From contig JAZTYJ010000006.1 in NCBI GenBank assembly GCA_045636865.1, positions 1 through 34,425 on the forward strand: a stretch of DNA of 34,425 nt. Direction: 5' to 3'. This document shows, in pieces, positions 23,356 to 30,660 of the stretch (its first letter is position 1; every line of letters begins with the position of its first letter). The notes beneath the pieces are model-generated. The model searched no databases. It was not told the origin of the DNA and saw nothing but the letters and a program-made list of their open reading frames with translations. Source of the DNA: SIG480 sp045636865 (lineage in GTDB: Bacteria; Bacillota; Clostridia; Oscillospirales; JAAYXM01). Position numbers and translations under genes: made by a program.

Positions 23356-24225
23356 ATGAAACAGAAAATCGCAGTCGGGATTTCAGTAATTCTTCTCATC
23401 CTGCATTTTATAAATTTAAAACCCGCCGTGCCGACCTCGGCAGAGGAAGAGCTTATTCCCGTTCCCATTCTGATGTATCATCAGGTGCTTGACCTTCCGT
23501 CAAAGCTCGGGAAATACGTCGTTTCTCCGCGTGAGCTTGAAAGCGACCTTAAGTATCTCTCCGACCTCGGCTATGAGACCGTTACCGTCTCTGATCTCGT
23601 TGAGTTTTCCAAAGGCTTGCGCGCACTGCCCAAAAAGCCCGTTATGCTGACATTTGACGACGGGTATCAGACTGACTATCTAAACGTTTTTCCGCTTCTC
23701 AAAAAATACAATATGAAGGCAGTTTTCTCCATTGTCGGTGCATATACCGAAAGATATTCAACCCCCGGCATCGACAAGCACATAAATTATGCCCACCTTT
23801 GCTGGGATGAAATTGAGGAGATGGAGTCTTCAGGTCTCTGCGAGTTTCAGAACCACTCATACGATATGCACTCGCTGTCCCCCCGGCACGGCTGTCTTAA
23901 GACAGGTGGCGAGACGGATGAGCATTATCGCACGGTTATGCACGACGATATTGAGCACTCACAAAAGCTGTTTTCATCGGGGCTTGGCAGCGCGCCGGTT
24001 TGCTTCACCTATCCCTTCGGCGGCACGGATGATGACTTGCGACGGCTCATCCTTGAAGAAGGTTTTTCGGCGTCACTCGGCACATATGAGGAGATAAATC
24101 TCTTAAGCGGCAACAAAGAGGAGCTTTTTGACTTAAGACGCTTTAACCGTGCCCACGGGCGCGATATCACGAAAATCTTCGAAAAGGCCGAAAAGCTCCG
24201 TGAGCGTTCTTTGGAGATAACTTAA
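23356..24225 (+). CDS. Membrane-anchored polysaccharide deacetylase (CE4 family)
   Basis: CE4 enzymes deacetylate peptidoglycan or other N-acetylated glycans outside the cell. The 289-residue protein begins with an uncleaved-signal-like segment (IAVGISVILLILHFI), then VPILMYHQV. The first catalytic motif TFDDGYQTDY (residues 101-110) gives the metal-binding Asp pair, and NHSYDMHS supplies the two zinc histidines. FTYPFGGTDDDL is the later motif. ATG at 23356 has GGAGG 7 bases upstream; the ATG two codons earlier lies too close to it. An inverted repeat terminator follows the stop. Confidence 0.92.
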   Translation: MKQKIAVGISVILLILHFINLKPAVPTSAEEELIPVPILMYHQVLDLPSKLGKYVVSPRELESDLKYLSDLGYETVTVSDLVEFSKGLRALPKKPVMLTFDDGYQTDYLNVFPLLKKYNMKAVFSIVGAYTERYSTPGIDKHINYAHLCWDEIEEMESSGLCEFQNHSYDMHSLSPRHGCLKTGGETDEHYRTVMHDDIEHSQKLFSSGLGSAPVCFTYPFGGTDDDLRRLILEEGFSASLGTYEEINLLSGNKEELFDLRRFNRAHGRDITKIFEKAEKLRERSLEIT

Positions 24226-24258
24226 AAAAACAGCCGTGGAAACCACGGCTGTTTTTTA
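24225..24258. terminator. Bidirectional intrinsic terminator
   Basis: AAAAAACAGCCGTGG and CCACGGCTGTTTTTT pair across a three-base loop between the convergent deacetylase and glycoside-hydrolase-like genes. Confidence 0.9.
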
Positions 24259-25293
24259 CTGCCTTATCATAAATTTTTCGGAAGAAGGTGTCGTTTCTAT
24301 CGGAACAGGATTTTTAAAAAGATCTGAAACTACGTCGTATCCGTCTGTATATTTTCCGCCGTCGCGGTTTATATATACGGTATCAAACGCATCATCAAAA
24401 ATTTTTGCAGTCTGACCGCTTTTCTTGATATAGGCATCACCGTAGTTTTCATACACCGCAGAAAGCTTGATGCCGGAAAGATTTTCTTTTAGACTTGCCA
24501 TAAATGTCGAAAGTGCATCTTTCTTTGAAACTCCGCCGTCCTCGTAGACGACAATCTCCGTCTTTCCTTTTATGGGGAACGAAATATTTGAGAAAACTAT
24601 CTCATCGGGCGAGAACTCAACAAGCTCCTTTGAGATGTCAACAAGATATCCCTTTGCGCTCTCGGAATACGGCGACAACCACCGTACGTTTTCACCGTCG
24701 AGCCAGATTATCTTGTTTCCGGTTCTTACCGAATATTCCTGATTCTTTTTTGCAGCTTCGTTGTCCTTAAAGCACGAAACGAAAAGCGCGACGGAAAAGC
24801 CCTCTTCCCTTGCCTTTTGTACGTTTGCTCGAAGCACCTCGCTGTCTCCCGCAAGGCCGGTGCTTAATCCCATTTTTGTCTTTGTCGAAAATGCAAGCGT
24901 TCCGTCTTCGGCCTTCACTTCCAAAACAAGCTTCTTTGCGCCGAGAGTTCTCGCCTTTTCAATTTCAGCCGCAAAAAGCTCTGTGCTCTTTACAGCCCCT
25001 ATCGGAACAAACAAAGATTTTTCATCTGTGTTCTCCGTTTTCCCGTCCGTAACTTCCGGCTCCTTTACCTCAACTTCGGGATCTTCTTTTTCAATCACAA
25101 GACCTGTCTCAATATTCTCTGCCGATTTCTTTTCCTTTTCAGGCAGGAAAAACGAGCCGTCTTTTGTAAACGTCATATTGTCGTTTATTACATAGAGAGC
25201 CCCCGCCGCAATAATGCACAGCACAATGAGAGCCGGAATCAGAAAACCTATTCCGCCCGGCCTTCCGCCTCTGTATCTTCTTGACTTTCTCAT
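24256..25293 (-). CDS. Membrane-anchored glycoside-hydrolase-like protein (DUF4015-type)
   Basis: A 345-residue protein with a basic N-terminus, one membrane segment (residues about 14-36) and an acidic linker rich in Glu and Lys. An extracytoplasmic TIM-barrel-like domain follows. Segments LVLEVKAEDGTLAFSTKT, ARTLGAKK, GFSVALFVSCFKD, VRWLSPYSESAKGYLVDISKE and SPDEIVFSNISFP resemble the putative glycoside hydrolase family DUF4015. The usual DYIRFP active-site-like end is FSNISFP here, so catalysis is uncertain. ATG at 25293 has AAAGGAG 9 bases upstream. It is 44 bases downstream of rnfB with no strong terminator between, so read-through from rnf is possible. Confidence 0.72.
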   Translation of the reverse strand: MRKSRRYRGGRPGGIGFLIPALIVLCIIAAGALYVINDNMTFTKDGSFFLPEKEKKSAENIETGLVIEKEDPEVEVKEPEVTDGKTENTDEKSLFVPIGAVKSTELFAAEIEKARTLGAKKLVLEVKAEDGTLAFSTKTKMGLSTGLAGDSEVLRANVQKAREEGFSVALFVSCFKDNEAAKKNQEYSVRTGNKIIWLDGENVRWLSPYSESAKGYLVDISKELVEFSPDEIVFSNISFPIKGKTEIVVYEDGGVSKKDALSTFMASLKENLSGIKLSAVYENYGDAYIKKSGQTAKIFDDAFDTVYINRDGGKYTDGYDVVSDLFKNPVPIETTPSSEKFMIRQ

Positions 25294-25337
25294 GTAAAAC
25301 AACTCCTTTAAGCCGAAGGGAGTAAAACCCCTCAAGC

Positions 25338-26021
25338 CTATTTTACCTCTTCTGAAATTGCGAAATATTCACTTTCGTCAAAGGCTTCATAGACCTTTGG
25401 TGCAGCTATTATTTTTTTCGGGCAGACCTCTGCACACCTTCCGCAGAAAATGCACTTTTCATAGTCAATAACGGCGAGGTTGTCCTCAATCAGAATTGCG
25501 CCATATTCACAATTATTGACACACTGCCCGCAGGCTATGCATCCAGCATCGCACAATTTTTCGACATACAATGCCTCATCGCGGTTTGCACATGCAATAT
25601 TTATGCATCTTTCCTCGTCAACGAGCTCAATAATTCCTCTCGGGCAGACGGATGCACACTTTCCGCAACCGTCACACAGCGCGGCACTTATGTATGCAAC
25701 CCCGTCTTTTAACGAAATCGCACCCTGCGGACAAACGTTTTTACACGAGCCCATACCGAGACACGCAAAACGGCACTTTGTCATTCCACCGTACAGCGAA
25801 TCGGCTGTCGCGCAGTCGGGAGTGTCTGAAAAAGTGTATCTTTTTTCTATATTGTGCCCCGCACACTTTACAAAAGCTTTCAGCGTGCTTTTTGTCTCTT
25901 TTTCCCGTTTCTTCGGGGAGGACTTTTTAACCTTCGGGAATGCAGAACAAAGAAGTCCTGAAATTATGCCGAGCACCGCAAAGCAACCTGCGGCGATTAA
26001 AATGTTAAACAAAATATCCAT
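25338..26021 (-). CDS. rnfB: Rnf complex subunit B, lacking the N-terminal Fe-S domain
   Basis: RnfB is the ferredoxin-facing iron-sulfur subunit that feeds electrons into the Rnf complex. The 227-residue protein has the N-terminal membrane helix and then a basic linker. Cysteine clusters follow: CRFACLGMGSCKNVCP, CDGCGKCASVCP, CDAGCIACGQCVNNC and CIFCGRCAEVCP. The usual NCGACGxxGC domain, which normally lies between the membrane helix and the first of these clusters, is absent: the linker runs straight into KCAGHNIEKRY. The start is ATG at 26021, preceded by GGCGGTG; the frame extends to a GTG at 26030. It is the last rnf gene. Confidence 0.9.
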   Translation of the reverse strand: MDILFNILIAAGCFAVLGIISGLLCSAFPKVKKSSPKKREKETKSTLKAFVKCAGHNIEKRYTFSDTPDCATADSLYGGMTKCRFACLGMGSCKNVCPQGAISLKDGVAYISAALCDGCGKCASVCPRGIIELVDEERCINIACANRDEALYVEKLCDAGCIACGQCVNNCEYGAILIEDNLAVIDYEKCIFCGRCAEVCPKKIIAAPKVYEAFDESEYFAISEEVK

Positions 26022-26036
26022 ATCCTGCACCGCCTC

Positions 26037-26600
26037 TTATATGAACTTCATTCCGATAAAGCCGGAGAAAGCGAGGGCGATAAGTCCTGCTGTTATGAGC
26101 AAAATCGGAAGCCCTTTGAAAAACTTCGGAACAGATGCATATTCAAGTTTTTTCGAAACCTCGGAGAAAATGAAGCTTGAAATAAGGAAGCTTGCGCCCG
26201 TTGCCGCGGCATAGATAATCGCCTCAAGAGGATTTAACTCCGCAGATGAAACCAAAAGTGCAATACCGAGCACAACCGTGCTTGAGAGTGCATATGAAAG
26301 AGAAATGTCGATTTTTGTTTTCAAAGCCGAGAGCGCGCGGAGCATGAGCGCGATAACAAGCACGAAGGATACTGTTCTTAAATATTCGATTTCAAGCGGT
26401 TTTAAAACAAACATATCGAGAGTGCTCGTAGAAAGAGAGCAGATTACCGATGCAACAATTATCGAGATACCTGTTGCGACAATTTTCTTTCTGTCTTTTC
26501 CACTCTCCAAAAACGGTTTTATGCCGAGATAATTTACGAACACAACATTTTCAGCAAACATTGCCGCAAGGCTTATGAGGAAAATTCTGAAAATACTCAT
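26037..26600 (-). CDS. rnfA: Rnf complex subunit A
   Basis: RnfA is a six-helix membrane subunit of the Rnf complex, paired with RnfE, and together they hold a membrane iron-sulfur cluster. The 187-residue product starts MSIFRIFLISLAAMFAENVVFVNYLGIKPFL... with the conserved N-terminal NVVF/GIxPFL region. It is hydrophobic throughout. The usual cluster-binding cysteine of this motif is not obvious in the first helix (FAENVVFVNYLGIKPF has no Cys), which deserves alignment. Its ATG at 26600 directly follows the rnfE stop, and the GGAGGAAAT ribosome binding site lies inside rnfE. Confidence 0.92.
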   Translation of the reverse strand: MSIFRIFLISLAAMFAENVVFVNYLGIKPFLESGKDRKKIVATGISIIVASVICSLSTSTLDMFVLKPLEIEYLRTVSFVLVIALMLRALSALKTKIDISLSYALSSTVVLGIALLVSSAELNPLEAIIYAAATGASFLISSFIFSEVSKKLEYASVPKFFKGLPILLITAGLIALAFSGFIGMKFI

Positions 26601-27209
26601 TTATATTTCCTCCTCTTCTTTGATTTTGCCGAAAAAGTGGCGGAATATCGCAATAAGAAGTCCTAAAAACACAAATCCGCCGACAGGTCCCGTAATATGC
26701 GAGATTGCATATTCGTCGGGGAACACGGTAAATCCTGCAACCGTTCCGGCTCCCAGAAGCTCACGGAAGAAGGACACGACCACGCAAACTGCGAAGTATC
26801 CTATGCCGGTTGAGAGTCCGCATAGGAATGTTCCCTTCATTGTTTTTGACTTTGAAAAGGTAAGTGAGCGTGAAAATACCAGTCCGCCTACAGACAAAAG
26901 AGGAAGATATATACCGAGTTTTTCGTAAACCGACGGCAGAAAAGCATGCATAAGCATCTCAATTATGCTTATCACGCACGCGACTATGAGAATATAAACG
27001 ATATCCTTTATGTTGTCGGGAATCAACTTCTTAAGAAGTCTGAAAAGCACACACGACGCGCATATTGAAAGAAGTGCGGAAATGCCCATAAAGACACCGC
27101 CGAGAAGTGTTGTACTTGATGCGAGAAGAGGCGTTATACCGACAAAAAGCGAGAGTGCCGGATTTTCAAAAAGGATGCTTGCTGTCAAAAACTGAACTAT
27201 CTTTTTCAT
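26601..27209 (-). CDS. rnfE: Rnf complex subunit E
   Basis: RnfE is the membrane subunit homologous to RnfA. The 202-residue product has about six hydrophobic segments, the N-terminal block ENPALSLFVGITPLLASST typical of RnfE and the later GAGTVAGFTVF and GPVGGFVFLGLL segments. As in RnfA, the first-helix cysteine expected in NPxxxxxxGxCPxLA is replaced (GITPLLA). ATG at 27209 overlaps the rnfG stop as ATGA, and GAGG lies 8 bases upstream inside rnfG. Confidence 0.92.
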   Translation of the reverse strand: MKKIVQFLTASILFENPALSLFVGITPLLASSTTLLGGVFMGISALLSICASCVLFRLLKKLIPDNIKDIVYILIVACVISIIEMLMHAFLPSVYEKLGIYLPLLSVGGLVFSRSLTFSKSKTMKGTFLCGLSTGIGYFAVCVVVSFFRELLGAGTVAGFTVFPDEYAISHITGPVGGFVFLGLLIAIFRHFFGKIKEEEEI

Positions 27210-27940
27210 TCCGCAACCTCCTCTTCTGCTTCTGCCTCAGTTTCAGCCTCGGCCTCTGCTGCTTTTGCTGCTGCCTCCGCTTCTGCGCGGGCTTTTTCTT
27301 CAGCCTCGGCTTTTGCCGCGGCCTCGGCATCGGCGCGCACCTGTGAAACTGCCGCAACAGCATTGTTCACTCCGTTCTTTATCGCATTTGAGGATACCGT
27401 TGCGCCGGAAATTGCGAGCACCTTTTCGTCTGTATCCGCTTTTCCGCGAACAAGCGTAAGCTCTTTGCTCTTTCCTTCAAACTGCGAAAGGAATGTCTTG
27501 TCGTTTACCCGGCTGCCGTATCCCGTTGTTTCGTTTATGGACAGAATTTCGACACCCGAAACGACACCCTCTGCATCAAGTCCGACAAGAATTCTGATCG
27601 GGCCTTCATAGCCCTGCGACTGTGTTTCGATGCAATAACCGATAAGCTCCGTGCCGTTTTTGGCCTCATATGCCGAAATTATGGAGTCGGCTTTATCAAA
27701 CTCAAAGTCGAGCTTATTATATTTTCTTGCAGGTATGATTTTCTCCATCTCGCCGATAAGCTTACTCTCCGCCATACTCGAGATGATGGGGTTGAGAAGA
27801 TTATGCACTCCGCCAAGAAGGAGAGCTATCACTACAAGCGCCGCAACAAAAACGAGGCTGTTTGAAAGCGTTTCTTTCTTTTTCTCTGCCGGAATTTCTC
27901 TAAAAGAGATTTTAGGAAGTGAAAACTTTTTATTCTTCAT
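27206..27940 (-). CDS. rnfG: Rnf complex subunit G, FMN-binding, with Ala/Glu-rich tail
   Basis: RnfG is a membrane-anchored flavoprotein carrying covalent FMN outside the cytoplasm. The 244-residue product has one membrane helix (residues about 28-48) and an FMN-binding domain. Its SGATVSS motif has Thr181 as the predicted attachment site for ApbE. The C-terminal 42 residues (about 203-244) form an unusual low-complexity tail of Ala, Glu and a few Lys and Arg, encoded by a GC-rich repetitive stretch. Typical RnfG ends shortly after the FMN domain. GGAGG is 9 bases before the ATG, inside rnfD, and the genes overlap by 11 bases. Confidence 0.93.
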   Translation of the reverse strand: MKNKKFSLPKISFREIPAEKKKETLSNSLVFVAALVVIALLLGGVHNLLNPIISSMAESKLIGEMEKIIPARKYNKLDFEFDKADSIISAYEAKNGTELIGYCIETQSQGYEGPIRILVGLDAEGVVSGVEILSINETTGYGSRVNDKTFLSQFEGKSKELTLVRGKADTDEKVLAISGATVSSNAIKNGVNNAVAAVSQVRADAEAAAKAEAEEKARAEAEAAAKAAEAEAETEAEAEEEVAE

Positions 27941-28985
27941 AAGTTTTTGCCTCCTTCACTCTTTTTGCACCGAATCTTCTCGGACGGAACACCTCATCAA
28001 TAAAGCCCGAGAGACAGTTCATAATGAGAATTGAGAAGGTAACTCCTTCGTTATATGCACCGAAATAGCGCATAAGCACCGTAAGCACACCGCATCCGAT
28101 TCCGTATACCACTCTTCCCTTCGGAGTTGCAGGACTTGTCGTGTAGTCGGTTGCCATAAACACCGCACCGAACAGGAGTCCGCCCGAAAATACCGAGAAG
28201 AGCATCCAGAGATAGTTCGGGTTTTCTCCGCGCGGGAAGATGAACGTTAAAACCGCGACCGTAAGAACATACGACACGGGAATGTGAACGGTTATTACAC
28301 GGCGGATTATAAGGTAAATCGCCGCGGCAATTATGACAAGAGCCGAAATCTCACCCATGCATCCCGCAACGTTTCCCATTGCAACGTCTCGCAGGCTTGA
28401 AATCACATCCGCATCGCCCATCGCAACTGACGGGAGATATCCAAGCTTCATCTTTGCAAGCGGAGTTACCGATGCAATTACGTCAGGTGAAAGCTTTGCT
28501 CTTGTGATGTTTCCGAAAAGCGGAAGACTGCCAAACCCCGGGCTTACCTTTGTCCAGAGTGACACGAGCGCAGGCCACGAAAAAAGAAATGCCTGTGCTG
28601 AAAGTGCAGGATTCAAAAAGTTTTTTCCGAGTCCGCCAAAGAGCTGCTTTACGACGATTATTGCAAAAAACGAGCCTGCAACCGGAATCCATATCGGAAC
28701 TGATACCGGAAGGCAGAGTGCAATGAGAAATCCCGTTACAACAGCCGAGCGGTCAGAGACCGTAGAGCCCTTTCTCACTACTTTGCAATAGAACCATTCA
28801 AAAAACACCGATGACGCAACTGAAATAACAGTGAGCACAAGAGCGCGCCAACCGAAAAAGTATACAGCCATTATAAGCGGAAAAAGAAGCGCGATGATAA
28901 CGTCAAGCATTATTGCACGCGTATCCTCCTCCACTCTGATATGCGGAGACGATGACATAAGAAACTGCGAATTTTTAATCTTCAT
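27930..28985 (-). CDS. rnfD: Rnf complex subunit D
   Basis: RnfD is the large membrane subunit with covalent FMN, thought to be central to ion translocation. The 351-residue product has about ten hydrophobic segments. It includes HIRVEEDTRAIMLDVIIALL near the N-terminus, FGGLGKNFLNPAL in the middle, MATDYTTSPATPKGR and the C-terminal FSILIMNCLSGFIDEVFRPR. The flavinylation motif is ASVTPLAKMK, with Thr174 replacing the usual SGAT/SSAT context by SVT; the threonine itself is kept. ATG at 28985 has GGAGG 9 bases upstream within rnfC and overlaps it by 11 bases. Confidence 0.93.
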   Translation of the reverse strand: MKIKNSQFLMSSSPHIRVEEDTRAIMLDVIIALLFPLIMAVYFFGWRALVLTVISVASSVFFEWFYCKVVRKGSTVSDRSAVVTGFLIALCLPVSVPIWIPVAGSFFAIIVVKQLFGGLGKNFLNPALSAQAFLFSWPALVSLWTKVSPGFGSLPLFGNITRAKLSPDVIASVTPLAKMKLGYLPSVAMGDADVISSLRDVAMGNVAGCMGEISALVIIAAAIYLIIRRVITVHIPVSYVLTVAVLTFIFPRGENPNYLWMLFSVFSGGLLFGAVFMATDYTTSPATPKGRVVYGIGCGVLTVLMRYFGAYNEGVTFSILIMNCLSGFIDEVFRPRRFGAKRVKEAKTYEE

Positions 28986-30312
28986 TTGTTATGTCCTCCG
29001 TATTTTCTGCTTTTTGGGAAAGCTTTTCTTTTACTGTTCTGAATGCCGAAACAAGCGAAATCCTTGCCGGGCAGACGTATGCACAGCATCCGCATTCGTT
29101 ACAGTCGCATACGTTGTATTCCTCACACTCGGAAAGCTTTTCCGTTCTGTATGCGCGGTAGATGTAAAGCGGCATAAGCTTCATCGGGCAAACGTTTACG
29201 CACTTTCCGCAATGGATGCAGTCCGTCTCCTTTTTTGCAGGAACCTCATCGCCATAGAGCGCGATGACCGCATTTGTTCCCTTGATAACGGGAACTTCGA
29301 GCGAGGCCTGGGAAAGCCCCATCATCGGACCTCCCGAAATTATCTTATCGGGATGCTCAAGAAATCCTCCGCAAGCGGCAAAGAGATCCTTTATAGGCGT
29401 GCCTATTCTCACGAGAAGGTTTTTCGGGTTTGCAACCGCGTTACCTGCAACGGTAACAACGCGTGAAACAAGCGGTGCGCCCTCGCTGACCGCTTTTGCG
29501 AGCGCTGCTGATGTTGATGCGTTTATCACAAGAACACCTGCTTCCGCACCGTCCGATGCAGGCGGCACTTCACGTCTTGCAACGCTTTCAATAATCTGTT
29601 TTTCCGAGCCCTGCGGATATTTTGTGTGAACTATAACAAGCTCAATTCCCGGCTTCTTTGCAAGGTAGCGGCGAAGCTCGCCTATTGCGCCTGCCTTGTC
29701 GGATGAGACCGCAATCCACACTTTTTTTATTCCGAGAGCCTTTGATATTGCTATCGCGCCCTCGTAAACATCCTCTGTATTCTCTATCATAACGCGGCTG
29801 TCGGCACTTGCATACGGCTCACATTCCGCACCGTTTATGATGAGCGTGTCAACCTTACCCTCTGCTGCCTTGAGCTTTTCAGAAAGCGGATACGCGCTTC
29901 CGCCAAGCCCTACGATACCCGCCTCGCGTGCGATAAGCGCAAGCTCATCCACCGTCATCGTGCGGAAACGGTCATGCACCTCGGGCAGTTCTGCCGCTTC
30001 GTCTTTGAAGTCATTTTCTATGACGACGGAAAGGATTTCTCTTCCGCTCGGAGAAAGGCGCGGCTCAATTGCCTTAACCGTTCCCGAAACCGACGCAAAC
30101 ACGGGTGCTGACATCGGGTCTGTACTCTCTCCTATCTTCTGACCGAGAAGAACGCGGTCGCCCATATTTACAATCGGGCTGCACATCGCACCCTTATGCA
30201 TAAGAAGCGGAAGCACAACCTCGCGCGGCGCATCCATCTCTTCTATCGCTTTTTTCATCATGGCGGATTTTCTGCCGGGGATATGGAGTCCGCCTCTGAA
30301 ATTAAAGGCCAT
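28975..30312 (-). CDS. rnfC: Rnf complex subunit C
   Basis: RnfC is the cytoplasmic NADH-binding subunit with FMN and two [4Fe-4S] clusters. The 445-residue product begins with FRGGLHIPGRK, carries GLGGSAYPLSEKL (the glycine-rich flavin/nucleotide-binding segment) and INGAECEPYASAD. Two ferredoxin-like motifs lie near the C-terminus (CIHCGKCVNVCP and CDCNECGCCAYVCP). ATG at 30312 is supported by AGGTG 6 bases upstream; a GTG three codons earlier is in frame but overlaps the binding site. It is the first gene of the rnfCDGEAB operon, with its own promoter. Confidence 0.96.
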   Translation of the reverse strand: MAFNFRGGLHIPGRKSAMMKKAIEEMDAPREVVLPLLMHKGAMCSPIVNMGDRVLLGQKIGESTDPMSAPVFASVSGTVKAIEPRLSPSGREILSVVIENDFKDEAAELPEVHDRFRTMTVDELALIAREAGIVGLGGSAYPLSEKLKAAEGKVDTLIINGAECEPYASADSRVMIENTEDVYEGAIAISKALGIKKVWIAVSSDKAGAIGELRRYLAKKPGIELVIVHTKYPQGSEKQIIESVARREVPPASDGAEAGVLVINASTSAALAKAVSEGAPLVSRVVTVAGNAVANPKNLLVRIGTPIKDLFAACGGFLEHPDKIISGGPMMGLSQASLEVPVIKGTNAVIALYGDEVPAKKETDCIHCGKCVNVCPMKLMPLYIYRAYRTEKLSECEEYNVCDCNECGCCAYVCPARISLVSAFRTVKEKLSQKAENTEDITNED

Positions 30313-30358
30313 TTGTTTCACCTCTCATTAGTTTTTTCTATCTTAAATACAAAAAATC

Positions 30359-30382
30359 AAAATGGTTATACACATCCATTTT
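30359..30382. promoter_or_regulatory. Palindrome over the rnf promoter -10
   Basis: AAAATGG (30359-30365) and CCATTTT (30376-30382) are complementary with a 10-base spacer and overlap the rnf -10 box and presumed start site. It is a candidate operator or leader hairpin; no factor can be named. Confidence 0.4.
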
Positions 30383-30406
30383 ACATCAAATATGAATTTC
30401 TTGCAA
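30378..30406 (-). promoter_or_regulatory. Promoter for the rnf operon
   Basis: On the minus strand TTGCAA (30401-30406) and TAAAAT (30378-30383) are 17 bases apart, giving a leader of about 60 bases before rnfC. The 348-base gap 30313-30660 also holds GTCAA repeats and the toxin promoter and leader; no gene is seen in it. Confidence 0.65.
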
Positions 30407-30489
30407 GTGTATATACCTCTTTTTCTCAAGAAATACCTTAATAAGTCAAAAAAGTTGTCAATATCTTGTCAAGCGCGAAATTAAATAAG

Positions 30490-30498
30490 TGATATAAT
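30490..30498 (+). promoter_or_regulatory. Extended -10 promoter for the toxin locus
   Basis: TG-A-TATAAT (30490-30498) is an extended -10 element. The best -35-like hexamer, TTGTCA at 30466-30471, is 21 bases away, so the promoter probably relies on the extended -10. Four GTCAA pentamers (30445, 30457, 30468 and 30509) surround it. Confidence 0.45.
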
Positions 30499-30562
30499 AA
30501 TAAATGACGTCAAATAAAACAAGTCGACCGAAAGGAGGAAAAACATCAAAAACTAACATATA

Positions 30563-30627
30563 TTACCACATAAGTTGAAAGCTTCGGAGAAATGTGGTAA
30601 TATAAACAAAACCACATTTCTCCTTTT
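30563..30627 (+). promoter_or_regulatory. Attenuator-like leader with competing hairpins
   Basis: ATGTGGTAA (30592-30600) can pair either upstream with TTACCACAT (30563-30571) or, as GGAGAAATGTGGT (30586-30598), downstream with ACCACATTTCTCC (30611-30623). The second hairpin has a 13-base perfect stem and is followed by TTTT, so it is terminator-like. The pairings exclude each other. An AAAGGAGG with no usual start codon lies upstream at 30531-30538. Confidence 0.55.
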
Positions 30628-30660
30628 AAAAAAACAACAAACAAAAAGGAGAAAGCGAAA

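Noticed and set aside
28831..29466. Plus-strand open frame of 211 codons inside rnfC and rnfD
   Set aside because: The opposite strand is well-conserved Rnf sequence; this product is Cys/Arg-rich and meaningless.
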